Assembly (NCBI RefSeq): GCF_001748145.1
Contig: NZ_BCQA01000001.1
Coordinates: 4,242,501-4,306,500, forward strand
Reading direction: 5' to 3'
DNA: 64,000 nucleotides
DNA from: Bosea sp. BIWAKO-01
Lineage (GTDB): Bacteria > Pseudomonadota > Alphaproteobacteria > Rhizobiales > Beijerinckiaceae
This document shows positions 15,204 to 23,957 of this stretch, one piece after another. The first letter of the stretch is position 1. Every line of letters begins with the position of its first letter. The position numbers were made by a program, and so were the translations under genes. The notes under the pieces were generated by a model, which saw nothing but the letters and a program-made list of their open reading frames with translations, ran no database searches and was not told the DNA's origin.

Positions 15204-16322
15204 ATGCGCAATCTCTCTGACACGATCGCACGCCTGAAATCCGTTCAAGGGACAGCTTATGCTGGTGGTCCCGCACAACCTTCCCGCCTGTCTGATATCG
15301 GCGGGTTCGGTTCCAATCCGGGGGCGCTGCGGGCCTATAGCTATATTCCCCAGGGCTTGAAGGAACACGCCCCGCTGGTCGTGGTGCTTCACGGCTGTAC
15401 GCAGACGGCAGCGGGCTACGACCATGGTGCGGGCTGGTCTCAGCTTGCAGAGCGGCACGGCTTTGCGCTTCTCTACCCCGAGCAGCAGCGGGCCAATAAC
15501 CCCAACCTCTGTTTCAACTGGTTTGTGCCCGACGATATCGGTCGAGACTCGGGAGAGGCACTTTCGATCGCGCAGATGGTGCGCAGGGTGGTCGAAGTCC
15601 ACGACCTGGACCAGCGGCGGGTCTACATCACCGGGCTTTCGGCGGGCGGCGCCATGTCCTTGGTGATGCTCGCGACCTATCCCGAACTTTTTGCCAGCGG
15701 GGCGATCATCGCGGGCCTTCCCTATGGATGCGCGACATCGATCCCCGAAGCGTTCGACCGGATGCGCGGGCATGGGCTTCCCTCGGAACAGGAGCTCGAC
15801 GCGCGGGTGCGTCGCGCTTCGAGCCACCAGGGGCCTTGGCCCACGCTCTCGCTTTGGCATGGCAGCGCTGACCAGACCGTCGCTCAGACCAACATGGACG
15901 CAATCCTCGCTCAATGGAGCGGACTGCATGGGTTGGAGAGAGTGATTCCGGAGCAAAACGCCATCGGCGTGCACGTCCAGAGGTTGTGGCGTGATAAAGC
16001 CGGCATCGCAAAGATCGAGACGTTCAGTATTTCAGGTATGGGACATGGCACGCCGCTCAGTGGCGCGGACGATATCGGAGCCCCCGGGGCATTTATGCTC
16101 GACGCAAGGATTTCGTCGACACGACACATTGCCAGGTTCTGGCAGTTGACCGAGACGGGATCCGAGGTCTCGCTCCCCAAGCGGGCCGAGACGGCCAACA
16201 CCGCAACCACCAATGTGCCCCTCGACAGCAACACGCGGGCCCCGTCCTGGCAGGCTGGCGAGGCCGCCGGGGTGGGAAAGGTGATCGAGGACGCGCTGCG
16301 CGCCGCGGGCCTGATGCGCTAG
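15204..16322 (+). CDS. PHB-depolymerase-family esterase (372 aa)
   Basis: This alpha/beta hydrolase belongs to the LpqC/PHB depolymerase family. The oxyanion region VVVLHGCTQTAAGYDHGAGW lies near residue 60, the nucleophile S146 in GLSAGGAM, and the probable catalytic His in GMGHGTPLS near 280. The motif NLCFNWFVPDDIGRDSGEAL is typical of the family. There is no clear signal peptide, so it may act inside the cell on polyhydroxyalkanoate or other esters. The carboxy-terminal 50 residues are a low-complexity linker plus a short helix (GKVIEDALRAAGLM), as in many alphaproteobacterial members. Confidence 0.85.
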   Translation: MRNLSDTIARLKSVQGTAYAGGPAQPSRLSDIGGFGSNPGALRAYSYIPQGLKEHAPLVVVLHGCTQTAAGYDHGAGWSQLAERHGFALLYPEQQRANNPNLCFNWFVPDDIGRDSGEALSIAQMVRRVVEVHDLDQRRVYITGLSAGGAMSLVMLATYPELFASGAIIAGLPYGCATSIPEAFDRMRGHGLPSEQELDARVRRASSHQGPWPTLSLWHGSADQTVAQTNMDAILAQWSGLHGLERVIPEQNAIGVHVQRLWRDKAGIAKIETFSISGMGHGTPLSGADDIGAPGAFMLDARISSTRHIARFWQLTETGSEVSLPKRAETANTATTNVPLDSNTRAPSWQAGEAAGVGKVIEDALRAAGLMR

Positions 16323-16717
16323 CAGGGGACGAAGGGCAGGGCAGGCTCACAGCTTACAGGTGCCTTCTCGGCTACCAGCGGTCATCAAGCGGGCGCCCGC
16401 AAGCGAACCTTGCCAACTCCCGCGTGCGGGTGGCCCTGCTGTGGTCGATCGTGCCCATGCCATTGATCCGGAAAGGGGAACATACGCGATCGGTTCAGGT
16501 TGAAATTCCGGCTATCCGTAAATGTGAGTTCGGTCGGATGACGTCCAGGCGGAGCGTGAACGCCTCTTCATCGTTGGTTGCCGAGTGGTCGCTCCCGTCT
16601 TCCGCGACGCTTGGGTCGTCGGTGCGAGCGAAGGGGATCGAACGGGAAATTCGGGCCCGGCTGCCCTGGGCGGCGAGGGCGTGCATCACGGCTGGGACGG
16701 GGAATATTGCCTTGCGC
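16323..16717. other. Region with an open frame but no convincing gene
   Basis: The frame of the next gene is open back to 16424, but residues before the ATG at 16718 look random, and an antisense frame is equally open. I treat it as noncoding or decayed. Confidence 0.3.
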
Positions 16718-17173
16718 ATGTCAGAGGCCGAGACCGATGTATTCAGCGCCGCCTCGGCGTGCATCTCCGAAACGCTGGCCGGGATCACAGGGCTACCCGT
16801 TCTTCCAAGCGAGGCGGAGGATATTCTGACGATCTCTTCCCGCGAACGTCACAAGTGGGTGCAGGATGGTCGCCTCAAGAGCATCGGGACACGCACCGTC
16901 AAGCTGCGCGGGCGCGCAAGAGCCGTGACGTTCCATGTCTTCGACCCGCGGCAGATCGAGGCCGTGCTTGATGGGGACCTGCCGGCCATCTGGAGAGAGG
17001 AGGATGCGCAGGCGCTCGCCGAGACCCGGCGGCGCGCGGCGGGGAAGGCCGCACGGACCCGCGCGGGCAACAGCCAGGGCAAGGCCGGCGACGCCAGGAA
17101 TGCCCGGGAGGACGCCCCGCGGACGCAATTGGACGGCTGGGATGTCTTCGAGGCGGAGGGACTGCTGCGCTAG
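16718..17173 (+). CDS. Putative DNA-binding protein with a MerR/excisionase-like helix-turn-helix (151 aa)
   Basis: After the start MSEAETDVFSAASACISETL the protein contains ILTISSRERHKWVQDGRLKS, then a basic beta turn (TRTVKLRGRARAVTFHVFD) and RQIEAVLDGDLPAI. This order of helix, W-x-x-x-G-R-L turn and basic strand resembles winged helix-turn-helix excisionase or MerR-like folds. The tail is very basic (ETRRRAAGKAARTRAGN). The start is uncertain, with no good ribosome-binding site. It lies 52 bp before the DUF72 gene. Confidence 0.45.
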   Translation: MSEAETDVFSAASACISETLAGITGLPVLPSEAEDILTISSRERHKWVQDGRLKSIGTRTVKLRGRARAVTFHVFDPRQIEAVLDGDLPAIWREEDAQALAETRRRAAGKAARTRAGNSQGKAGDARNAREDAPRTQLDGWDVFEAEGLLR

Positions 17174-17225
17174 CAGAACCGCAAACTGGTCATCCAGCTT
17201 CACCGCGTAACGGCCGGTCAGGACA

Positions 17226-18179
17226 ATGATGGATACGCAAGCTGCGAAGCCAAAAGCGCCTGGATCCGAAGAACGTCGCGAACGGCGGCGGCTGCGCAGA
17301 GAGAAGCAGCGGACAGAAAACATCGGGCGCGCCGAAAAAATGCGTGTCGCTCGCTTGGCGGGGACAGTCGGAGAGAGCGGGAAAACCTCCTGTTTGGAGG
17401 CATCGGTCTATGTCGGTTGCTCGGGATGGTTTTACTGGAAATGGGGTGGACAATTCTACCCCGCGCAGATGCCAACGGGCGAATGGTTCAGACATTACGC
17501 GAAACAGTTCGACACTGTCGAGATCAACGCGTCATTCTATTCGTGGCCGACCGTTGCAAATGTGAAAGGCTGGCTTCGTCAACCTGGCGATCGCAATTTC
17601 ATCTATACGATCAAAGTATGTGAGCTGATCACTCATATCAAAAGGTTTGAGCGCACCAAGACGCTCGTAAAGGATTTCGGGGCGATAGCCGACATTCTCG
17701 GAGAGCGAATGGGCTGCTTCCTTTTCCAGCTTCCGCCGAGCTACACGTTCACAAAAGTGAGGCTGGACAGGATTCTGAGCCAGCTCGATCCGGCGCGGCG
17801 CAATGTGGTGGAGTTCCGTCACGCGAGCTGGTGGAATGAAACGGTGTACTCGGCTTTTCGCGAGAGCGGCACGATCTTCTGCTCATGCAGCGGACCCCGT
17901 CTTCCGGATGACCTGGTGCGAACCGCCGATGAAATCTACCTTCGGCTCCACGGTCCGAAACGATGGTACCGGCATGATTATTCAGACGACGAACTGAAAA
18001 TCTGGGCCGACAAGATCCGAGCGAGCGGTGCCAGGAGAGCCTGGATCTATTTCAATAACGACTATGACGGTTTTGCGCCAAAGAACGCTCTGTCCATGCG
18101 ACGCTTGCTCGAAAAGCGACTGTCACACGATCAACCGCCTGTTGCCGCCGCCCCTGGCGGCAAACCACCGGATGCGTAG
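17226..18179 (+). CDS. DUF72 (YecE-like) protein (317 aa)
   Basis: The amino-terminal 45 residues are highly charged (KAPGSEERRERRRLRREKQR). Then a DUF72 TIM-barrel-like domain starts at VYVGCSGWFYWKWGGQFYP and includes TVEINASFYSWP, FIYTIKVCELITHIKR, GCFLFQLPPSYTF, VVEFRHASWW and YLRLHGPKRWY, all standard DUF72 signatures. The domain structurally resembles AP-endonuclease barrels, but the activity is not known. There is no signal peptide, so it should be cytoplasmic. The basic extension is longer than in E. coli YecE. Confidence 0.85.
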   Translation: MMDTQAAKPKAPGSEERRERRRLRREKQRTENIGRAEKMRVARLAGTVGESGKTSCLEASVYVGCSGWFYWKWGGQFYPAQMPTGEWFRHYAKQFDTVEINASFYSWPTVANVKGWLRQPGDRNFIYTIKVCELITHIKRFERTKTLVKDFGAIADILGERMGCFLFQLPPSYTFTKVRLDRILSQLDPARRNVVEFRHASWWNETVYSAFRESGTIFCSCSGPRLPDDLVRTADEIYLRLHGPKRWYRHDYSDDELKIWADKIRASGARRAWIYFNNDYDGFAPKNALSMRRLLEKRLSHDQPPVAAAPGGKPPDA

Positions 18180-18212
18180 ACCCGTGCCGGAAGCCGGGAC
18201 CATTCCCAGCGG

Positions 18213-18365
18213 TTACCTCGTCGCGTAGTGCACGATCCACGCGAGGCCAACCAGTAAAAGGCCGCCGATGAGCACAGCAAGAACCGGGCGGCCGAGAAAA
18301 CCCTGTCGCCCCTCGACAGGGGGCTCCGCAGCGGAATGTGCATTCGAATGGTCTTCCGCGCGCAT
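18213..18365 (-). CDS. Small single-pass membrane protein (50 aa)
   Basis: The frame reads MRAEDHSNAHSAAEPPVEGR, then QGFLGRPVLAVLIGGLLLVG and LAWIVHYATR. A proline/alanine-rich cytosolic leader precedes a GFLGRPVL turn and one membrane helix. This GRPVL-x-VLI-x-GLLL arrangement is common in short membrane proteins of rhizobial relatives. The ribosome-binding site is modest (AGGGGCAGG about ten bases upstream). Function is unknown. Confidence 0.55.
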   Translation of the reverse strand: MRAEDHSNAHSAAEPPVEGRQGFLGRPVLAVLIGGLLLVGLAWIVHYATR

Positions 18366-18605
18366 GGGCGTTATCGCCTGCCCCTTGGCGTTTCACTTTG
18401 CCGATGCGCCCGTGCGGCGGTTTTGCTGGCATCACTGTTGGATGGGTCGCCAATATTCGAGACCTCCGATGGTTTTCCAGAGCTCCCGCCCGCAGAAATG
18501 TGCCGCGATACTCTTGCAAGGGATACGGTTGGCTCGCCCCCGAGGGATGCGCCTGACCGAGAGTTCTGCACCGCCCAAGGGCTTTCGGCAGTCCCGGCAT
18601 CACCG

Positions 18606-18929
18606 CTAGTCGGTTGTCCCGGCGATTCCAGGCTGCTGCGGAGTGAAGGGGCGGCTCCAGAAGCGTGAACCACGCAGACCGAAGCGCCAGGGCCGCTCGG
18701 GCGCTTTGGAAATGCCTATGCGAGTGCCGCTCACGATTGCCGGCCGTTCACTGGGCGCGCGTACGAAAAAAGGGGGTTCCGTCAAACTCAGGCCGTTGTG
18801 CGCATCGTTTATTCCAAGCGCCTTTGCGAGCCGCCCGGGTCCCGAGCAGAGATTTCTCTCCGCCCCTCGCCGCATGATCATCTTATCGATGCCGACCTCC
18901 GGGGCTATCGCGGCCGGCGGCGAGCAACA
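18606..18929 (-). pseudogene. mpg remnant: C-terminal half of a 3-methyladenine DNA glycosylase
   Basis: The frame encodes EVGIDKMIMRRGAERNLCSG, then GRLAKALGINDAHNGLSL, SGTRIGISKAPERPWRFGLR and SRFWSRPF. These are the signature blocks of the AAG/Mpg DNA-3-methyladenine glycosylase family. Only about 100 of roughly 200 residues are left; the catalytic and intercalating residues of the amino-terminal half are missing. The upstream frame is closed by a stop right where a membrane-protein fragment begins. Confidence 0.78.
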
Positions 18930-19044
18930 TTAAGGAGACGGAGGAGCTGACGACGGCTCCCCCGAGGACGGCGCCCCAGGAAACTGCGGAAGACGCACGT
19001 GCGGTCGGGGCGTCGGCGACGCCGCGGGAGGTGTACTCTGTCAT
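18883..19044 (-). pseudogene. N-terminal remnant of a membrane protein, fused to the mpg remnant
   Basis: From ATG 19044 the frame reads MTEYTSRGVADAPTARASSA, then SWGAVLGGAVVSSSVSLML LAAG and stops at 18883. The hydrophobic part matches the start of the 292-residue membrane protein at 6286 in style (an A-I/V-x-GGAV-x-S/A-x-I/V-x helix). After LAAG the DNA switches to the mpg fragment in another frame, so a deletion joined two truncated genes at about 18915-18930. Confidence 0.55.
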
Positions 19045-19582
19045 GAGGGATTTACTTTAAGGGCGACGCCAGCGGCGAACGCATTGAAGGCGGCCTGTTC
19101 GCCGTCCGATGAATGCGCAACGGCTCGAAGAGCAATCGGTTCCAATCGACCGACGAACTAAGGATTTGCCGCAATGCGAAATTGCCGGTCGCTAGCGGGA
19201 TCGGGGACCGCGCGAGCGCATTTGCAGTCCGTGGGCCGTGATGAATCCGGCCGCGTCCAGCACGCTGCCGCCATCATCGATCGCTGCCATCTGCGCGTCG
19301 GAAATGAGATCTGCCGAGTGCCTAACGGAGTTGTCGGGGCTGCTGCGCTTGGCAGCAATGTGCGAGGCCTCCTAGTCTAGCGTCCTGGCATATTTCCACC
19401 TCCGATGATCGAACCGCCGTCCCGCCAGTTCGGTGGGGCCGGCGCCGAATGCCGCTTCGATGCGGTTGGACGGTGGGGCTGGGAGGTGTATCCTTGCTTT
19501 CTCACAATGCCCGACGAGCGAGCATTTCGCTTCGTCCCGCGCCTCTGATGACCATCGGTCGAAACCGGTTCAGGAGGTCGCC
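19045..19582. other. Intergenic, no gene recognised
   Basis: A minus-strand stretch around 19220-19310 can be read as SADLISDAQMAAIDDGGSVL, which looks protein-like, but no start, ribosome-binding site or family could be found. The rest appears noncoding. Confidence 0.3.
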
Positions 19583-20779
19583 ATGCGTGTTGGTCGCTCC
19601 AATGCTTTTTTGTGTCGCTGCAATGCTAAACCACGGCGACTTGTCTGTGAGGCTTTGGACCGACGAGAACTCATCTGTGGCGGGGGCGCTTCCCTCTTCG
19701 CCGGATTGCTGGCCGGGTTGCTGGGCGAGACCAGACCGGCCAGCGCCGAGAGGCTCACGGGCGAGGTCCCGGAATTGGACCGGGTTGCCGTTCGCGTCCT
19801 GATCGACAGCTATCAGTTCGCCGTCGCCCCAAGCAGAAAGGTCGACGGTCTCGACATACAGCATTTCGGGTGGGGAATCGGTAATCATCCGCCCAGCAGG
19901 ACACTGGTTAGCGAATTTGGTCTTTCGATGCATGTCGAGACCCAGCGTGGCTCCGAGATCCGAAACACTCTGATCGATTTCGGTTTCACGCCCGAAGCTC
20001 TCAACACCAATATCGAACTCGTCGGCCTCAACCCGGGCGCCCTGGATGCGTTGGTGCTTAGCCATGGTCATTACGACCATTTCGGCGGGCTCGTGGGCTT
20101 CCTTCAGCGCACCAGCGGTAAGCTGAAACCCAAACTACCGCTTTATGTGGGTGGCGAGGATTGTTTCTGTGCCCGGGAATGGACCGGTCCACCCGCGCGG
20201 GGCGATTTCGGGGTCCTCGATCGCAGGGCGCTCGAAAAGGCTGATCTCGTGGTGACGGACTCTATTGGCGCTTCGCTCGTCGGAGATCATGGTTTCACTT
20301 CTGGCCAAATCAGCCAGAGCAGCTTCGAAACGCTACTGTCCCCGAGTGCCATGAAGATCGGGATGGATAATGGTCTCGGCTGCTCCCCGGAGCGGCTCGC
20401 GGAGGAGGACAGAAGGCCGGGGCAGGTGCCCGACCGGTTCCGTCATGAGCTTGCCACGGCCTTCAACCTTAAGGGGCGGGGGCTTGTCGTGCTCACCTCA
20501 TGCAGCCATCGCGGTGTGATCAATGCGATCAAGCAAGCTCAAGCGGTATCCGGTGTCGTTAAGGTCCATGCGGTGATCGGCGGCTTCCATCTGGCCCCCT
20601 ACCAGCCGGACTACCTGCGTCAGACCATTGCCGCTCTGAGAGAGATTGATCCGACCTATGTCATTCCGCTTCACTGCACCGGCGAACCATTCACCGATCT
20701 CGCTAAGGCCGAACTTCCGATGAAGCTGGTGCGGGCGTATACGGGGACTCGGTTGATCTTCGATAGCCAACGTTCTTAA
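19583..20779 (+). CDS. Exported metallo-beta-lactamase-fold hydrolase (398 aa)
   Basis: A Tat-like signal ([20 protein letters not shown], residues 26-46) precedes a metallo-beta-lactamase domain with H161-x-H163-x-D165-H166 (LSHGHYDHFGG). Later metal ligands lie in TSCSHRGVINAI and VIPLHCTGEP. The arrangement, with the late CSH and LHC motifs, is that of the COG1237 group related to archaeal MptA, a dihydropterin synthase, but exported bacterial members have no established substrate. AGGAGG six bases before ATG 19583 fixes the start. It would act in the periplasm. Confidence 0.82.
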   Translation: MRVGRSNAFLCRCNAKPRRLVCEALDRRELICGGGASLFAGLLAGLLGETRPASAERLTGEVPELDRVAVRVLIDSYQFAVAPSRKVDGLDIQHFGWGIGNHPPSRTLVSEFGLSMHVETQRGSEIRNTLIDFGFTPEALNTNIELVGLNPGALDALVLSHGHYDHFGGLVGFLQRTSGKLKPKLPLYVGGEDCFCAREWTGPPARGDFGVLDRRALEKADLVVTDSIGASLVGDHGFTSGQISQSSFETLLSPSAMKIGMDNGLGCSPERLAEEDRRPGQVPDRFRHELATAFNLKGRGLVVLTSCSHRGVINAIKQAQAVSGVVKVHAVIGGFHLAPYQPDYLRQTIAALREIDPTYVIPLHCTGEPFTDLAKAELPMKLVRAYTGTRLIFDSQRS

Positions 20780-21205
20780 GGCACGCAGCACCGACAATCT
20801 GCCTCACCTGCCATGAGGAATATCGCTGCGCTCTTCAGGGCGTGGGCGAGATTGAGGATGCGAAGCCCAATCCGGTGAAGGACCTCGAACTGGCGGCTCT
20901 TGGGGGCGCCATTAGAGATTATGAGGTCCGGAACCATCGCCTCCGGATGATCGGAACTAGATCTCGGTCTGACCAGGTTCGGCCTTCACCCTGATCCCTT
21001 CCGCGCTGAGAGGGCCTGACACACAAAGGAACTCGGGATGCCCGCAGCAGAAGTTGGCTTGTGTTGCGCCATAGAGAAATCGAATGGACTCAATGACAGT
21101 TCCACCACGCCCGAGTTTGTGTTCGCCCAACACCAGAAAGAACCATGAAATGAAGTGCGGGCCTCGGATGGGGCTGGGTGCACCGGAGTCGTCTGCCTTC
21201 ACACC
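20780..21205. other. Intergenic with possible decayed coding DNA
   Basis: At 20809-20960 the plus strand reads YRCALQGVGEIEDAKPNPVK, with later DYEVRNHRL, faintly reminiscent of DUF892 ferritin-like proteins, but too diverged to call. The remainder shows no coding frame. Confidence 0.25.
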
Positions 21206-21715
21206 TTAAGCACCTTTTCCACTGGCCTTCTTCGACGTTTTCGTCGGCGCCGCTGGCAACACGGTTATGGTCACCTTCTTCGATGTGAGCATGGGTTTGA
21301 ATGGTCGGTGGTCGGGGTCGCCGAGCACCAGTTGGAGGGTATGTTTTCCAGGCGGCAACTCAAGCCTAGCCTCTGTCTGCCCCGCACCGAAGTGCAGATG
21401 CTTGTTGTCTGACGGAAGCGGCTCATCCGGAACAATCTCATCGTTGACATCGACCAGGAGGTGATGATGTCCGGCATTCGGAGCGGAGCTGCCGGCCTGT
21501 GTCACGCCCATATTTCGGAGGCCGAACCGCACCCAGAATTCGCCCCGGATCTGCGCTCCGTCCCAAGGATAGATGATGTAAAGGCGCGCATCCGGAGATG
21601 GCACGCGTTGCGGGGTGGAGGGTGTTTGGGCTGGCGCCGTCTGCGCAGGGGTTTCGAACGGGAAGAGGCTCACTACAGCAAAGGCTAGAAAGATGCTGCT
21701 GGTGGATCGGCCCAT
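21206..21715 (-). CDS. Exported DUF4399 protein (169 aa)
   Basis: The signal peptide (SIFLAFAVVSLFPFETPAQT) is followed by a DUF4399 beta-sandwich: YIIYPWDGAQIRGEFWVRFG, a histidine cluster NAGHHHLLVD, HLHFGAGQTEARLELPPG and HTLQLVLGDPDHRPF. The three consecutive histidines and the HLHFG motif are hallmarks of the family and suggest metal binding, though the function is unknown. The gene starts 12 bp after the cyclase/FGE gene on the same strand, so both are probably cotranscribed and act together at the periplasmic face. Confidence 0.85.
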   Translation of the reverse strand: MGRSTSSIFLAFAVVSLFPFETPAQTAPAQTPSTPQRVPSPDARLYIIYPWDGAQIRGEFWVRFGLRNMGVTQAGSSAPNAGHHHLLVDVNDEIVPDEPLPSDNKHLHFGAGQTEARLELPPGKHTLQLVLGDPDHRPFKPMLTSKKVTITVLPAAPTKTSKKASGKGA

Positions 21716-21727
21716 GGAACCCTCCTG

Positions 21728-23365
21728 TCAGAGCGAGCGAGCTATCCTGAAACCGTGTGCAGGATAACGGACGCCCGTATCGTAATGGGTCCGGCTCGCT
21801 GGCCTCACCGAGGCAGCGTTGCTTCGCCAGGAGCCGCCTCTCAAGACATTCTCGCGACAATTCTCTGCCGTCCGAGGGGAGCCATCCGACGGCGCATCCC
21901 GGTAGTTGGGCAGCCAGCAATCGGCAACCCACTGCGCGACACCGCCTCCGAAATCGGCACCACCGAATGCATTGCGTGCGAAACTGCCGACCGGCATCGG
22001 AACCTTCGGATCTTGAGGGCCGCCGCAGTCCTTGCAATTGGCCTTGCCGGATTCGAGCTCCCGCCCCCACCAGAAGCGGGTCGAGGTGCCCGCCCTGGCG
22101 GCGTCTTCCCACTCCGCTTCGCTCGGCAAACGGTAAGGTTTACCGGTCAATTTCGCGAGCCAATCCACATACTGCTTGGCATCGAGCCAGCTCAGATTGC
22201 GCGCTGGCGCTATGTCGCTTCCGTCGAGCGCGAAGTTGCAGCCCTTTGCCGCCGCGCATCGGTTCCACTCAGCGACGGAGATGGGAGACAAACCGATTGC
22301 AAACGGCGAAATGGTCACGGTCCGGATCGGTTGTTCCGAGGGATCTTCGTCGCTACCCATCCGAAAAGACCCGCCGGGTATGCGGATCATCTCGGGGCAG
22401 GTTTCGCAGTCTCGGAAGCCGGAAGCACTTTGAATCATTCGTGCAGCAGGAAGGTCCGGAGTCAAAATCGCGACCTGCGGATCTGAAGCCAGGGCGCGAT
22501 CCGAAGCTGGGGCGCCAGGCATGGGATCCGCCGATGGCGCCAAAGGTTTAGCCGCATCCGCATTGTTGCTTGCCGGCGGCTCAGCCCGGGGGGCACGCGC
22601 AGGTTGGTTTGTCACCGTGACGAGGGGGACGGGCACCCATTGCGGGCGCTGTTCGACCGACACCAGACTTGGCTTTCCGCCGATCGGCAAGAAGCCGGCG
22701 GAGTAGAGGCCCGCGGCAACCAGCGCAAAAGCTGTCGCGATCCCCGCAGGCATCAAAAATAGGCGTCTTTTTTTCGTCGCGCGAGTGAAGGCAGCCGGAT
22801 CGGCAAGCACACGATAGATGCGAACAGGATCGGTAATGTTTTTCAGCTTCTCGTCGCCAAGCGACTGATATCCGCAGACCAGCTTATTCTTAATCTGTTC
22901 GTAGACGCCGCCTGAGATATAGACGCCGCCGGGCGTCGCTAGAGCCTCCAGGCGGGCGGCGATGTTGACGCCATCGCCAAAGACATCGTCCGGCTCAACG
23001 ATAACGTCGCCTAGGTTCACCCCTATCCGGTATTGCAGCCTCTCATCACGCGGAACATCGGTGTTCCTTGCCGTCACGGACTGCTGAATGACAATCGCGC
23101 ATCTCACGGCTTCGAGCGGACTGTCGAACATAGCGAGGAAGCCATCGCCTGTGTTCTTTATGAGCCTCCCGTAGTGCTCTTCAAGTGTGGGATCGACGAT
23201 CTCGCGGCGAACCTGCTTCAGCCGGCGAACCGTTCCTTCCTCGTCGTGGCCCATCATCTGGCTGTAACCAACGATGTCCGCCGCGAGGATAGCGGCGAGC
23301 CTGCGATGAGGGTGCGGATGAGCTGGAAACTCTTCGCGCATCACGACCACCACTGTGGATCCCAC
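21728..23365 (-). CDS. Class III nucleotide cyclase fused through a membrane helix to an FGE-sulfatase domain (545 aa)
   Basis: Residues about 20-185 form a class III adenylate/guanylate cyclase domain: metal-binding Asp in ILAADIVGYSQMM, IKNTGDGFLAMF with the second Asp, and FGDGVNIAARLEALA. A membrane helix follows near 205-228 (PAGIATAFALVAAGLYSAGF), then a proline-rich linker and, from about 320, a formylglycine-generating-enzyme (SUMF1-like) domain: IPGGSFRMGSDEDPSEQPIR, YRLPSEAEWEDAARAG, NVLRGGSWRS. The cyclase should be cytoplasmic and the carboxy domain periplasmic. The FGE fold also occurs as a binding module, so catalysis is not assured. Start is GTG 23365 or ATG 23341. Confidence 0.88.
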   Translation of the reverse strand: MGSTVVVVMREEFPAHPHPHRRLAAILAADIVGYSQMMGHDEEGTVRRLKQVRREIVDPTLEEHYGRLIKNTGDGFLAMFDSPLEAVRCAIVIQQSVTARNTDVPRDERLQYRIGVNLGDVIVEPDDVFGDGVNIAARLEALATPGGVYISGGVYEQIKNKLVCGYQSLGDEKLKNITDPVRIYRVLADPAAFTRATKKRRLFLMPAGIATAFALVAAGLYSAGFLPIGGKPSLVSVEQRPQWVPVPLVTVTNQPARAPRAEPPASNNADAAKPLAPSADPMPGAPASDRALASDPQVAILTPDLPAARMIQSASGFRDCETCPEMIRIPGGSFRMGSDEDPSEQPIRTVTISPFAIGLSPISVAEWNRCAAAKGCNFALDGSDIAPARNLSWLDAKQYVDWLAKLTGKPYRLPSEAEWEDAARAGTSTRFWWGRELESGKANCKDCGGPQDPKVPMPVGSFARNAFGGADFGGGVAQWVADCWLPNYRDAPSDGSPRTAENCRENVLRGGSWRSNAASVRPASRTHYDTGVRYPAHGFRIARSL

Positions 23366-23506
23366 AGCCCCGCCTTATCCATATCAGGTAGCCCATCCAG
23401 CGTCGCGAAATTTCCGCTGATCTATGAGCGCTGGGCGTTGCCCTGGCGCTCCGGCAGCGGAGCACGCTCGGCCCCACCTTCACCCGGATCATCCGCGAAG
23501 ACGACC

Positions 23507-23532
23507 GGAACGCAGCGGACCTGCGGACCGTT
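23507..23532 (+). promoter_or_regulatory. EcfG-type promoter of the 23570 gene
   Basis: GGAAC (23507-23511) and CGTT (23529-23532) match the consensus exactly with 17-base spacing, 37 bp before ATG 23570. Confidence 0.68.
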
Positions 23533-23569
23533 AAAGGAGTCGGGTGCGAGGTTCCCGCGGAGAGCCGGT

Positions 23570-23791
23570 ATGAAGGAACTTTATCGGGTAGAATGCCGAG
23601 ATGGGCGAGGGCGGTTGCACATCGTCATCGTCAGGCGAAAGCTTCCACTCCTAACCCGCCTATTCAAGCGCGATGGCGCTGAGCGGGGCGTCATATCATA
23701 CGGCTTGGCGGATGGGCGGGACGTGCGTTTCGTGGACGACCACACCTTTGAAATCACGGAAGATGGAACGACGCTGACCCGCGAGACTTGA
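23570..23791 (+). CDS. Small hypothetical protein (73 aa), related to the 10484 gene
   Basis: The product begins MKELYRVECRDGRGRLHIVI and ends GRDVRFVDDHTFEITEDGTT. It shares with the 10484 protein the C-x-D-x-x-G-x-x-H-x-VIV-R strand and the V-D-x-x-TFEI strand, with a longer basic loop between. GGAG at good spacing precedes the ATG, and a perfect EcfG-type promoter lies upstream, so it is probably a general-stress protein. No signal or membrane segment is seen. Function is unknown. Confidence 0.65.
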   Translation: MKELYRVECRDGRGRLHIVIVRRKLPLLTRLFKRDGAERGVISYGLADGRDVRFVDDHTFEITEDGTTLTRET

Positions 23792-23957
23792 CGGCCAAGA
23801 TCGTTTCAGAACTTTCGTGGGCCAGTCCGCAGTGGCCGTCACCCCTTGTTGTCCGCTGCCTCAACCGCGGGAGGCGATGCGCTGAGGGCGCCTGTTTCGA
23901 TGCTGGTGACCACGGGCGCGCTGCCAGAGCCGACACGGCATTGGCAGTGATCGCTTC

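Noticed and set aside
19158..19380. Short frames on both strands, one reading SADLISDAQMAAIDDGGSV
   Set aside because: Protein-like wording but no start, family or conserved neighbour, so not callable.
20809..20960. A possible decayed DUF892 ferritin-like fragment
   Set aside because: Only a few residues match and the key His/Tyr pattern is lost. The similarity may be chance.
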